20,263 bases of DNA from positions 1-20,263 of the forward strand of contig JANLHK010000046.1 of the NCBI GenBank assembly GCA_024653645.1, in the 5' to 3' direction. This stretch comes from Candidatus Roizmanbacteria bacterium. GTDB taxonomy: Bacteria > Patescibacteriota > Microgenomatia > UBA1406. The position numbers were made by a program, and so were the translations under genes. The notes under the pieces were generated by a model. The model made no database searches, was not told the DNA's origin, and saw only the letters and a list, made by a program, of their open reading frames with translations. This document shows, in pieces, positions 1-7,676 of this stretch (position 1 is the stretch's first letter; the number at the start of each line of letters is the position of its first letter).

Positions 1-281
1 AGTGCCCCCCGCAGTATCTCATATACGGGGTCAGTGGCCACTCCGGGCTCAACCCATCCGTAATAGGTCATCATCCATACCGGTTTATTCTGGTAAAACG
101 CCACTTCGCGTCCGCCATACGGTTCGCCGCCAAAAAAGTTGTCATGCAGTTTCCAGTCGCCTTTTTCAAAAGGAATGGTGGTTGAGTGGTCCGCTTCTTT
201 AATCCACTTTTTTTCTTCGCCGCCCGCATATCCTGCCTTGTTTGAATCGATTAAAAATTGTCGTAGGGCGGTAATATTCAT
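1..281 (-). CDS. DUF5680 domain protein, N-terminal part (runs off the window)
   Basis: Reading the minus strand from an ATG at 281 gives 93 open codons before the window edge, beginning MNITALRQFLIDSNKAGYAG. The sequence matches my memory of the DUF5680 family: an N-terminal LRQFL helix, the AGYAGGEEKKW segment, the NFFGGEPYGGRE segment and the PVWMMTYYGWVEP strand. The family is small, cytosolic and of unknown function, and I assign no reaction. The start codon lies only 4 nt downstream of the 3' end of the tRNA-Glu gene on the same strand, so the gene has no room for its own promoter or ribosome site and is probably co-transcribed with the tRNA. The C-terminus is missing only because the window ends. 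Confidence 0.8.
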   Translation of the reverse strand, partial: MNITALRQFLIDSNKAGYAGGEEKKWIKEADHSTTIPFEKGDWKLHDNFFGGEPYGGREVAFYQNKPVWMMTYYGWVEPGVATDPVYEILRGA

Positions 282-285
282 GATG

Positions 286-358
286 TGCTCCCAACGGGAT
301 TCGAACCCGTGTTCGCGCCTTGAGAAGGCGCTGTCCTAGGCCGCTAGACTATAGGAGC
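286..358 (-). tRNA. tRNA-Glu (anticodon CUC)
   Basis: The minus strand folds into a 73-nt cloverleaf. The acceptor stem is GCTCCTA pairing with TGGGAGC (one G-U pair). The anticodon stem is GCGCC/GGCGC with loop TTCTCAA, giving anticodon CUC, which reads GAG. The T arm is ACGGG-TTCGAAT-CCCGT and the discriminator base is A. The start and the TAGTCTAGCGGCCTAGGACA D-arm region are typical of bacterial tRNA-Glu. CCA is not encoded, so it must be added after transcription. The next gene on this strand begins 4 nt after the discriminator base. Confidence 0.95.
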
Positions 359-376
359 GGTGCGTGGTATATTGTA
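345..376. promoter_or_regulatory. Overlapping divergent promoters of tRNA-Glu and greA
   Basis: On the plus strand an extended -10, TGgTATATT (box at 368-373), lies 7 nt before the greA ATG. A -35-like TAGACT sits at 345-350, 17 nt upstream and inside the tRNA gene. On the minus strand an extended -10, TGgTACAAT (box at 376-371), lies 12 nt before the tRNA 5' end. The two -10 boxes share positions 371-373 on opposite strands, within the imperfect palindrome GGTATATTGTACC. Polymerase could therefore not occupy both at once. Assignment is by consensus match only. Confidence 0.6.
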
Positions 377-380
377 CCAG

Positions 381-842
381 ATGAAAAAGCAGCCCGCACA
401 TATAATTAGTCCGGAAGGGCAAGCTAAACTCATAAAAGAGTTGGCAGATCTTCGTGTACAGCGAGTACCTGCAGTAGCAGACTTAAATCAACAGCGGCTC
501 ATGGGTGACCTGAAAGAAAATAGCGGGTATCAGGCAGCCCGTGCACGCTTGACCGACATCGATGCACGTATTGTTCGTATCGAACTGACGCTCCGTAACT
601 GCATTGTTACCGAAAGATTGGATAATGATCTGGTTCAGGTCGGAAGCGTTATTACGGTTAAAAATTCCCATACTGAAATGACACTTACCATCGTAGGCGA
701 AACCGAAGCAAACCCAAAAGAACTCAAAGTATCCGTACGCTCCCCGCTGGGAAAAGCGTTTATGGATAAAAAGGTGGGCGACACCGCAATTGTGCGCACA
801 CCGGACGGCGAAAGTACGTATACTATTCTTAAGGTTTCCTAA
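381..842 (+). CDS. greA: Transcription elongation (transcript cleavage) factor GreA
   Basis: GreA binds the secondary channel of RNA polymerase and stimulates cleavage of backtracked RNA, rescuing stalled complexes. The 153-residue product has the usual GreA layout: an N-terminal antiparallel coiled coil (about residues 10-75) with the tip motif GDLKENSGYQAA, which holds the Asp and Glu that coordinate catalytic Mg2+ in E. coli GreA (D41, E44). A C-terminal FKBP-like domain follows (about 80-153), including the VRSPLGKAFMDKKVGD segment. A GTG at 360 is in frame, but it lies upstream of the expected transcription start set by the -10 box at 368-373, so I chose the ATG at 381. The message would be leaderless or nearly so. 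lysS starts 5 nt after the stop codon, implying an operon. Confidence 0.93.
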   Translation: MKKQPAHIISPEGQAKLIKELADLRVQRVPAVADLNQQRLMGDLKENSGYQAARARLTDIDARIVRIELTLRNCIVTERLDNDLVQVGSVITVKNSHTEMTLTIVGETEANPKELKVSVRSPLGKAFMDKKVGDTAIVRTPDGESTYTILKVS

Positions 843-847
843 AACAC

Positions 848-2305
848 ATGCCCAGCTTGAACGAACCCATTGCAGACAGAAAGAAAAAACGCGACGAATT
901 GGCAGCTGCCGGTATGCACGCCTACGGTTCACATGTGGTAGAGGGTAAGCAACCCATTATTGAAGCCCGTAATCAGGAGGGAAAAACCGTGACAGTTGCC
1001 GGACGTATCATGGGCATGCGTGGGCATGGCAAGATGGTGTTTGCTGATATTAAAGACGAAAGCGGAAAAATACAGATTGTATTTCAAGTAGACGTGCTCT
1101 CGGAGTCACTATTCCCTTCAGTGTCAAAGCTGCATATGGGTGACATCATAACTGCAACCGGTGAAGTATTTAAAACCGTACGAGGTGAATTGTCGGTCCG
1201 AGCGCATACCTTTACCTTGCTTACCAAAAGCGTCCGTCCGTTGCCCGACAGCTGGTACGGCTTTAAGGATGTTGAGGATCGTTATCGACAGCGCTACGTA
1301 GACTTGTTGCTGAATGAGGATGCACGCAAAGTGTTTGATGTACGCACTAACGTGATTCGTTTTATGCGTGCTTATTTTGACAACCACGGATTTAAAGAAG
1401 TTGAAACACCTATTTTGCAGCCATTGTATGGAGGCGCAACCGCCAAACCGTTTACCACGCATCATAATGCGCTGAACACTGATTTTTATTTGCGCATTTC
1501 AGACGAGCTGTATCTGAAGCGTCTTATCGTGGGTGGTTACGAAAAAGTATATGAAATGGGAAAAGACTTTAGAAACGAAGGCATGGACCGTGCTCACAAT
1601 CCCGAATTTACTCAACTTGAATTTTATTGGGCATACGTTGATTACGAAACCCTTATGGATTTTACCGAGCACATGCTAGAAACGCTCGTCAAAGAAGTAT
1701 TGGGAACCACGGATATTACCTATCAAGGTAAGAGTTATTCGTTTAAAACACCCTGGGAGCGAAAGACGTACCGACAATTGTTTCAAGAATATCTTGAGAT
1801 TGATATTAATGATGCTAAAGATGAGCCGTCTCTACGGGCTGCATTAAAAGGCATAAAGGTCGCTATAGAAGATAAAACTATATTAGGGTATGGAGCACTG
1901 TTGGATGCGGTATACAAGAAGGCCATTCGTCCCCATTTGGCTGGCCCTTTGTTTGTCACTGACCATCCAGTCGAGCTAAAGCCCTTGGCTAAGCGCAGTA
2001 ATACTGATTCGACTAAAGTTGCCAGCTTTCAGCTCCTTATTGCAGGTGAGGAATTTATTAATGCATATAACGAGCTGAACGATCCGGAAGATCAGCGCGC
2101 GCGTTGGGAAGAAGAAACCCGGCTGGCTGCCCGTGGACTTGAGGAGTTCCAGATGCTTGACGAAGATTATATCCGCGCGCTTGAATACGGTATGCCACCA
2201 ACGGCAGGCTGGGGTATTGGTATTGATCGCCTTACCATGTTTTTAGCTAATCAACCCAATATCAAAGAAGTTATTATGTTTCCGGCGCTTCGCCCCGAAT
2301 CGTAA
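848..2305 (+). CDS. lysS: Lysyl-tRNA synthetase, class II
   Basis: Charges tRNA-Lys with lysine in the cytosol. At 485 residues it has the normal bacterial LysRS length. An N-terminal OB-fold anticodon-binding domain (about residues 45-140, with VTVAGRIMGMRGHGKMVFAD) precedes the class II catalytic core. Motif 1 (GFKEVETPIL) is near residue 180, motif 2 (FRNEGMDRAHNPEFTQLE) near 241, and motif 3 (GWGIGIDRLTMFL) near 453-465. The arginine of each of motifs 2 and 3 is present. The ATG at 848 has no clear Shine-Dalgarno sequence. It follows greA by 5 nt and has no promoter of its own that I can see, so it is probably translated from the greA transcript. Confidence 0.97.
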   Translation: MPSLNEPIADRKKKRDELAAAGMHAYGSHVVEGKQPIIEARNQEGKTVTVAGRIMGMRGHGKMVFADIKDESGKIQIVFQVDVLSESLFPSVSKLHMGDIITATGEVFKTVRGELSVRAHTFTLLTKSVRPLPDSWYGFKDVEDRYRQRYVDLLLNEDARKVFDVRTNVIRFMRAYFDNHGFKEVETPILQPLYGGATAKPFTTHHNALNTDFYLRISDELYLKRLIVGGYEKVYEMGKDFRNEGMDRAHNPEFTQLEFYWAYVDYETLMDFTEHMLETLVKEVLGTTDITYQGKSYSFKTPWERKTYRQLFQEYLEIDINDAKDEPSLRAALKGIKVAIEDKTILGYGALLDAVYKKAIRPHLAGPLFVTDHPVELKPLAKRSNTDSTKVASFQLLIAGEEFINAYNELNDPEDQRARWEEETRLAARGLEEFQMLDEDYIRALEYGMPPTAGWGIGIDRLTMFLANQPNIKEVIMFPALRPES

Positions 2306-2315
2306 ATCGTACCCT

Positions 2316-2882
2316 ATGTTGAGCCGCCAAACGTATTTGGATATTGTGAATGCGCATATCAAAAACAAGAATCTGGTGAAGCATTGTTTGGCAGTTGAGG
2401 CTGCCATGCGGGCACTAGCACAGCATTTTGGTGAGGATGAGGAGTTGTGGGGACGAGCAGGACTAATTCACGACGCAGATTGGGAGGAAATGGCACAGGA
2501 TATAGCAGGACACACTAAAAAAACGATTGAATATCTTACTGAGGCCGGTGAAACTGAGCAGCGTATTTTAGACACGGTATTAACCCATAACTATACCCGT
2601 AATGGTTACCGTGCACCCGACAGTAAATTGGAGTGGGCGCTGTATACCTGTGATGAGCTAACCGGTTTAATTGTTGCGACGGCGTTGGTACGGCCCGAAA
2701 AAAAACTAAGTGCGGTTACGTCCGCTGCGGTGCTTAAAAAATTTCCCCAAAAATCATTTGCAGCAGGAGTCGATCGTGAACAGGTGGGGCTATGTGAAGA
2801 AAAATTGGGCATTCCCCTACCACAATTTGTCGAGATAGTATTGCAGGGCATGCAGGACTCACACGAGGCTTTAGGCCTATAG
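2316..2882 (+). CDS. HD-domain phosphohydrolase-like protein
   Basis: A 188-residue protein with the metal-binding pattern of the HD superfamily: His23 (KHCLAVEAAM), His52-Asp53 (GLIHDADWEE), further histidines in GHTKKTIEYL and VLTHN, and Asp113 (TCDELTGL). HD proteins of this short, single-domain kind hydrolyse phosphate esters or phosphodiesters, often on nucleotides, but the substrate cannot be read from the sequence. It starts 10 nt after lysS with no visible promoter, so it is likely the last gene of the greA-lysS run. An extended -10 for the next gene overlaps its final codons and stop. Confidence 0.85.
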   Translation: MLSRQTYLDIVNAHIKNKNLVKHCLAVEAAMRALAQHFGEDEELWGRAGLIHDADWEEMAQDIAGHTKKTIEYLTEAGETEQRILDTVLTHNYTRNGYRAPDSKLEWALYTCDELTGLIVATALVRPEKKLSAVTSAAVLKKFPQKSFAAGVDREQVGLCEEKLGIPLPQFVEIVLQGMQDSHEALGL

Positions 2883-2886
2883 GATG

Positions 2887-2895
2887 TGATATAAT
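2887..2895 (+). promoter_or_regulatory. Extended -10 promoter of the zinc-ribbon gene
   Basis: TGaTATAAT is a perfect extended -10, ending 6 nt before the ATG at 2902. No good -35 is visible, which is usual for extended -10 promoters. Initiation about 7 nt downstream would place the transcript start at the start codon itself, making a leaderless message. Confidence 0.6.
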
Positions 2896-2901
2896 TGCCT
2901 G

Positions 2902-3495
2902 ATGTCTGTAGATAACTCCCCTCAGGAAACCCGTCATATGGTAGAGCAACCAGAATGTGATGGATGCGGGAAGCATAATGCGACAAGAACCTTATACTTT
3001 GACATGAGGAGTAGTACTGATCCCCAAAGAATAAGCACCAATATTCCCGTAACATTATGTAATGGATGTGCCGAAAACGAGGCTTTTATAATTTTTCAGT
3101 CCGAAGGAGTTGTGCCGGAATCCCTCCGTTTTGAAAAAATTCCATCATCGCCTGAAGTTGAGGCGACCATGGATGCCTTTATTCCCGAGGTGTGCGACCG
3201 GTGTGAGGAAGCTCCACCGACAACCACATTGTATTACGGCCTCCAAAGTGATCTCGTTCCAGGGCTTGTACTAAACCCCGACATACCCATATATTTATGT
3301 GATGGATGTACCATGCCTATGGCATTTGAAATAGCCGCTGATCCGAATGCAGTAGAAGATTCTATAAGTATTTTTCAAGGCATTGGATCTATGTCAGGTA
3401 GAAAGCCGGCGCATGACGTTACGGATTCTACGTTTGCTTTAATTGGCGGACTCACCAACTTTGTTCAACGGCGAGGGCAAACCCTAAATGAATAG
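2902..3495 (+). CDS. Duplicated CxxC/CxxC zinc-binding protein, function unknown
   Basis: A 197-residue soluble protein made of two tandem copies of a four-cysteine module. Copy 1 has C19xxC22 and C53xxC56; copy 2 has C98xxC101 and C133xxC136. The inner spacings are 30 and 31 residues. The copies also share the x-T-x-TLYxxx and (I)Px(x)LC(D/N)GC segments and an aromatic-rich stretch after the last cysteine. Each module resembles the zinc modules of McsA and of the ClpE/ClpX N-terminus in having CxxC, then ATxxL, then LCxxCA. This is only a resemblance and no partner is nearby. The last 60 residues have no recognisable domain. The start is fixed by the -10 box 6 nt upstream. serS follows with its own promoter. 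Confidence 0.75.
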   Translation: MSVDNSPQETRHMVEQPECDGCGKHNATRTLYFDMRSSTDPQRISTNIPVTLCNGCAENEAFIIFQSEGVVPESLRFEKIPSSPEVEATMDAFIPEVCDRCEEAPPTTTLYYGLQSDLVPGLVLNPDIPIYLCDGCTMPMAFEIAADPNAVEDSISIFQGIGSMSGRKPAHDVTDSTFALIGGLTNFVQRRGQTLNE

Positions 3496-3503
3496 CAGTG
3501 AAC

Positions 3504-3532
3504 TAGATTCTTAGCACAAACTCGTGTATACT
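3504..3532 (+). promoter_or_regulatory. Putative serS promoter
   Basis: TATACT at 3527-3532 lies 8 nt before the serS ATG. A weak -35 candidate (TAGATT, 3504-3509) is 17 nt upstream. The short gap to the start codon again predicts a leaderless or near-leaderless transcript. Confidence 0.45.
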
Positions 3533-3540
3533 GATACTCC

Positions 3541-4794
3541 ATGCTCAGCATCCACTATATCCGCGAACATGCCGATTTGGTTGAAAAAACAGCAGCCTTA
3601 AAAAACAGGAAAGTCGATATACAAAAGATTCTGGGTTTGGATGAACAACACCGAACGCTTCAGGCAGAAATTCAGGAATTGCGCCAGCGTCGCAACCAGC
3701 TCGCAAAGGGTGGCAATACTCCCGAGGTGGTAGAAGAAGGAAAACAGCTCAAGAAACAATTAAAAGAAAAAGAGGACCAGGAGCGGGAGCTTAACCAGGA
3801 GCTGAATATGCTACTGCTTACTGTCCCTAACGTTCCCTATGACGAGGTGCCTGAAGGCAAGGGCGAAGAAGATAATAAAGAACTGCGGAAAGAAGGTACC
3901 ATTCGTGAATTTTCATTTGAGCCCAAATCCCATATTGATTTAATCAATAGTCTTGGGCTGGCCGATCTTGAGCGAGGCTCAAAGGTATCAGGATTCCGTG
4001 GGTATTTCTTGAAAGATAAATTAGCACTGCTGCACATGGCGGTGCTGTGGTATACGTTTCAAAAACTTTCACAAAAAGGGTATATGCCATTAATTGCCCC
4101 CGCTTTGGTCAAGGATTTTACTTTGTTTGGTAATGGGCAGTTTCCGTGGGGTAAAGAGGAAGTGTATCACCTTGAAAAAGACGATGTGTATTTGGCAGGT
4201 ACGGCTGAAGTGCCGGTTACCGCCTATTACTCAAACGAGACGCTATCAGAAGAAGATCTGCCTAAAAAATTTGTTGCCCTTTCCCCGTGCTTCCGTCGCG
4301 AAGCGGGCAGCTATGGCAAGGATACCAAGGGCCTGTATCGCGTGCATGAGTTTTGGAAAATTGAGCAGGTGGTTATTGCACCCTCAGACGACCAGCAGGC
4401 ACGAGAACTGCATGAGGAATTGCAGGCAAATACCGAATCGATTCTGCAGGACCTTGAGCTTCCCTATCGGGTTTTATTAATGTGTACCGGCGACATGGGT
4501 GAGCCACAGGCAAAAAAATACGACACCGAAGTATGGATGCCCTACCGGAAAGGGTATGGAGAGATTGCGTCAAATTCTATCATGACTGATTTTCAGGCAC
4601 GGCGCCTCAATATACGCTATCGAACTAAGAGTGGGGAAACAAAATTTGTATATACCCTGAATGATACCGCAGTGCCATCCCCTCGCATCCTCATTGCTAT
4701 ACTGGAAAACTATCAGCAGGCAGACGGCAGTATCACCATTCCAAAAGCGCTCACGAGTCTCTGTGGATTTACCAACATTGAAGTGCAGAAATAG
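3541..4794 (+). CDS. serS: Seryl-tRNA synthetase
   Basis: Charges tRNA-Ser (and tRNA-Sec where present) with serine. At 417 residues it is the normal length. The N-terminal long-helix coiled coil (about residues 30-105, rich in E, K, Q and R) is the tRNA-binding arm of SerRS. The catalytic core has TAEVPVTAYYSNE (near 222), motif 2 CFRREAGSYGKDTKGLYRVH (near 252) and motif 3 ending in ILIAILENYQQADG. In motif 3 the usual NGxGLAVGR is replaced by NDTAVPSPR; the catalytic Arg is kept, but the Gly-rich part is not. The C-terminus is slightly short and lacks the usual RPY after PKAL. secA starts 3 nt after the stop codon, so the two genes are probably co-transcribed. Confidence 0.95.
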   Translation: MLSIHYIREHADLVEKTAALKNRKVDIQKILGLDEQHRTLQAEIQELRQRRNQLAKGGNTPEVVEEGKQLKKQLKEKEDQERELNQELNMLLLTVPNVPYDEVPEGKGEEDNKELRKEGTIREFSFEPKSHIDLINSLGLADLERGSKVSGFRGYFLKDKLALLHMAVLWYTFQKLSQKGYMPLIAPALVKDFTLFGNGQFPWGKEEVYHLEKDDVYLAGTAEVPVTAYYSNETLSEEDLPKKFVALSPCFRREAGSYGKDTKGLYRVHEFWKIEQVVIAPSDDQQARELHEELQANTESILQDLELPYRVLLMCTGDMGEPQAKKYDTEVWMPYRKGYGEIASNSIMTDFQARRLNIRYRTKSGETKFVYTLNDTAVPSPRILIAILENYQQADGSITIPKALTSLCGFTNIEVQK

Positions 4795-4797
4795 GGT

Positions 4798-7437
4798 ATG
4801 TTTGGTTTTTTGCGATCATTCGTAGACGCTAACGCTCGTGAGCTAAAGCGCATAAGAGTTATCGTTGAGGAAATTAATGCGCTTGAACCAAAAGCAAAAA
4901 AATTAAAGGACAGTGATTTCAAATCCGAAACGGCTAAACTTAAAAAATCCATTAATGGTTCTCGTGAACAATTAGTTGCCCATCTTCCCTGGGCATTTGC
5001 ACTGGTACGCGAGGCCAGTTATCGGACGTTAGGAGAGCGGCATTTTGACTCTCAGCTTATAGCTGGCATTGCTCTGCATGAGGGTATGATTGCTGAGCAG
5101 AAAACCGGTGAAGGTAAAACATTGTCGGCAACTGCCCCCCTGTATCTAAATGCGTTGATGGGTAAAGGCGTTCATCTGGTAACGGTTAATGATTACCTCG
5201 CTCGCCGTGATGCTGGTTGGATGGGACGGGTCTTTGATCTACTGGGTATGACCACAGCTGCTATTATTTCTGAACGTTCTCTTTTGTTTGACGTAAATCA
5301 TCTTGACGCGACTGCATTAGATTGGCGCCTCCAGCATTTGCGTGATATCACTCGAAAAGAAGCGTATCAGGCGGACATAACCTACGGCATCAACAGCGAA
5401 TTTGGATTCGATTATCTGCGTGACAACATGGCCATGAACAAGAGTGAAACCGTTCAGCGGGGTTTTTATTACGCCATTGTTGACGAGGTTGATTCGGTAC
5501 TCATTGATGAGGCGCGGACGCCGCATATTATCTCTGCCCCGTATGACGATGACGTGTCCCGTTATTATGACTATGCGCGTATCGTGGATCGATTGGTGTC
5601 AGACACCGATTATGTCATTGATGAAAAGATGCATACGGCCAATCTGACGGAACGCGGTATTGAGAAGGTAGAAAAAATAATGGGGCTGACCAATATTTAT
5701 GAAACGAACTATGATGCGTTGTTTCATATTGAAGCAGCCTTAAAAGCACAGACGCTGTTTACCCGTGACCGTCACTACATTGTGCGGGGAGCAGAGATTG
5801 TGATTGTTGATGAGTTTACCGGTCGGTTGCTGGAAGGCCGCAGGTTTTCGGAAGGCATTCATCAGGCCATTGAGGCAAAGGAAGGTGTGCCGATTAAGAA
5901 GGAATCTAAAACACTGGCTACCGTATCACTGCAAAACTATTTCCGCATGTATGAAAAGCTGGCCGGTATGACCGGTACGGCAGCAACTGAGGCAGAGGAG
6001 TTTCATAAGATATATCAGCTGAATGTATTGACGGTTCCCACCAACAAGCCCATTACCCGTGCCGATCATTCGGACTACATTTACAAAACAGAACGGGGAA
6101 AGTTTACGGCATTGGTAGAGGAAATTGCGATTGAGCATGCAAAGGGTCGGCCTATTTTGGTAGGTACGACCAACATTGAAAAAAATGAAGTATTGTCTTC
6201 CCTGCTCAAGAAAAAAGGCATTCGGCATGAAGTGTTAAATGCCAAGAATCATGAGCGCGAGGCAACCATCATTTCAAATGCCGGTAAAAAAAATGCCGTG
6301 ACCATTGCAACAAATATGGCAGGACGCGGTGTTGATATTATTTTAGGAGGTACTCCTGCGAACAGCTACGACAAAACATTGACCAAGGCAGAACTTGAAA
6401 AGCAGCGCCATGAGTGGAAAAAAAACCACGATGAGGTGGTGTCATTAGGCGGTTTGTATGTGATGGGAACCGAGCGTCATGAATCGCGCCGTATCGATAA
6501 CCAGCTGCGGGGACGGGCTGGACGACAGGGAGATCCGGGCGAGACGCGTTTCTTTATTGCCCTTGAAGACGACATGCTGCGGGTATTTGGTGGCGAACAG
6601 ATATCCAAGTTGATGGGATTCTTTAACTTTCCAGAAAATCAGCCCATTGAGCATCCGCTGGTTTCCAAATCCATTGAGCAGGCACAGGTGAAGGTTGAGG
6701 GATTTCACTTTGATAGCCGTAAGCACTTGCTTGATTTTGATGACGTATTGACCAAACAGCGTGATGTTATTTATGCCCGTCGTCAGGAGATTATTCGCAT
6801 TACTGAGGAGCGACCCAGCGACATGATGCCGTTTGTGGAAAGCGTGGTTGATAGTCAGCTTGAAGGATACCGTGGATTGATTACTGCAAACCCAGAGGCG
6901 GGTAAAGGTGAACTCATGGTTTTTGTGCGAGACACCTTTGCCATTGAAAAGGATGAAGAAGACGAGTTAGGGCGTATGGAGGCATATGATCTGCTGAAGC
7001 GGCTCCATGAGAGCGTTCGTGTTATTTTGAAAAATAAGGAGAAGCAATTTGGCAAAGGCATATTTTATGAAGGCGTTAAAATAGTGTACTTATCCACGAT
7101 CGACTACCATTTTACCGAACATCTAACCGCGATTGAAAATCTGCGTGAGGGCATTAATTTACGCGGTTATGCGCAGCTTGATCCCTTGGTTGAATACAAG
7201 AAAGAAGCCTTCAGGCTTTTTGATACGATGTTGGGCAATGTCCGCTCCGACTTCCTGCGTCGGTTATTACACTTGGAAGTGCAGCCGGTAGCAGAAAGTC
7301 CCCAGCGCCAAATTGAAAAACCGACTCCATCAAGACCAGCAAAAATCAGTGGGGTGAAAAAATTGGGAAGAAACGATCCTTGCTGGTGTAATAGCGGAAA
7401 AAAATGGAAAAATTGCCATTATCCGAAAAAGGGGTAA
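4798..7437 (+). CDS. secA: Preprotein translocase ATPase SecA
   Basis: Motor of the Sec translocon: it binds SecYEG at the membrane and drives secretory proteins through by ATP hydrolysis. At 879 residues it is close to E. coli SecA (901). Visible parts are the Walker A region QKTGEGKT (K107), the DEVDSVLIDEARTP Walker B region (D229), the preprotein crosslinking region, helicase motifs such as TNMAGRGVDIILGG and GRAGRQGDPG, and the helical scaffold (EHPLVSKSIEQAQ). A C-terminal SEC-C zinc site follows (C862, C864, C873, H874), which in other bacteria contacts SecB or ribosomes. It is encoded directly behind serS with no promoter seen. No second SecA copy is in view. Confidence 0.98.
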   Translation: MFGFLRSFVDANARELKRIRVIVEEINALEPKAKKLKDSDFKSETAKLKKSINGSREQLVAHLPWAFALVREASYRTLGERHFDSQLIAGIALHEGMIAEQKTGEGKTLSATAPLYLNALMGKGVHLVTVNDYLARRDAGWMGRVFDLLGMTTAAIISERSLLFDVNHLDATALDWRLQHLRDITRKEAYQADITYGINSEFGFDYLRDNMAMNKSETVQRGFYYAIVDEVDSVLIDEARTPHIISAPYDDDVSRYYDYARIVDRLVSDTDYVIDEKMHTANLTERGIEKVEKIMGLTNIYETNYDALFHIEAALKAQTLFTRDRHYIVRGAEIVIVDEFTGRLLEGRRFSEGIHQAIEAKEGVPIKKESKTLATVSLQNYFRMYEKLAGMTGTAATEAEEFHKIYQLNVLTVPTNKPITRADHSDYIYKTERGKFTALVEEIAIEHAKGRPILVGTTNIEKNEVLSSLLKKKGIRHEVLNAKNHEREATIISNAGKKNAVTIATNMAGRGVDIILGGTPANSYDKTLTKAELEKQRHEWKKNHDEVVSLGGLYVMGTERHESRRIDNQLRGRAGRQGDPGETRFFIALEDDMLRVFGGEQISKLMGFFNFPENQPIEHPLVSKSIEQAQVKVEGFHFDSRKHLLDFDDVLTKQRDVIYARRQEIIRITEERPSDMMPFVESVVDSQLEGYRGLITANPEAGKGELMVFVRDTFAIEKDEEDELGRMEAYDLLKRLHESVRVILKNKEKQFGKGIFYEGVKIVYLSTIDYHFTEHLTAIENLREGINLRGYAQLDPLVEYKKEAFRLFDTMLGNVRSDFLRRLLHLEVQPVAESPQRQIEKPTPSRPAKISGVKKLGRNDPCWCNSGKKWKNCHYPKKG

Positions 7438-7440
7438 GGG

Positions 7441-7468
7441 TTGTTTTACCAAAACTTGGTGGTATACT
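7441..7468 (+). promoter_or_regulatory. Promoter of the aspS T-box transcript
   Basis: An extended -10, TGgTATACT (box 7463-7468), sits directly after secA. A weak -35 candidate, TTGTTT at 7441-7446, is 16 nt upstream. Initiation near 7475 would begin the T-box leader. Confidence 0.55.
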
Positions 7469-7472
7469 TAAT

Positions 7473-7656
7473 GCTTGAAAAGCAATGATGAGGCTGACAC
7501 CTCGGAGCTGCAGGAAGAAAGTCAGAAATGACCAATAGACCCTGCCGGAACGTTTTCCGTAACAAAACATAAATGAGCACCAAATAAGGTGGCACCGCGT
7601 TTATCAAACGCCCTTATGTTGTAGTCAGATGACTGCACTATGAGGGCGTTTTTTAT
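7473..7656 (+). promoter_or_regulatory. T-box riboswitch (tRNA-Asp sensing) controlling aspS
   Basis: Leader RNA that senses uncharged tRNA and decides between antitermination and termination. The 3' part is unambiguous. The antiterminator is ATAAGG (7584-7589) pairing with CCTTAT (7612-7617), a 7-nt bulge TGGCACC (7590-7596), and an inner helix GCGTTT (7597-7602) with AAACGC (7606-7611). The T-box core AAGGTGGCACCGCG matches consensus. The bulge UGGC pairs with a tRNA ending GCCA, the end expected for tRNA-Asp (G73). A Stem III-like hairpin CGGAA/TTCCG lies at 7546-7559. The 5' part contains a TGATGA (7486-7491) that could be the Stem I kink-turn, and a CTGAC/GTCAG helix (7494-7498 with 7521-7525). 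The specifier GAC is not settled: candidates are 7496-7498, 7530-7532 and 7538-7540. Stem I looks short. Confidence 0.9.
7607..7656 (+). terminator. Rho-independent terminator of the aspS T-box
   Basis: A long hairpin pairs 7607-7626 with 7631-7650 (AACGCCCTTATG against TATGAGGGCGTT at its base; one mismatch, several wobbles) around loop AGAT, followed by a run of six T. Its 5' arm uses the bases 7607-7617 needed for the antiterminator, so the two folds exclude each other. This is the classic transcriptional T-box switch, not the translational kind found in Actinobacteria. Confidence 0.92.
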
Positions 7657-7676
7657 TAGCAGTTTATAGCTTACCT

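Noticed and set aside
360..380. GTG start for greA at 360
   Set aside because: The promoter -10 box at 368-373 lies downstream of it, and GreA homologues do not have this extension.
483..932. 149-codon open frame on the minus strand
   Set aside because: It lies antisense to greA and the start of lysS, has no family resemblance, and the plus-strand genes are certain.
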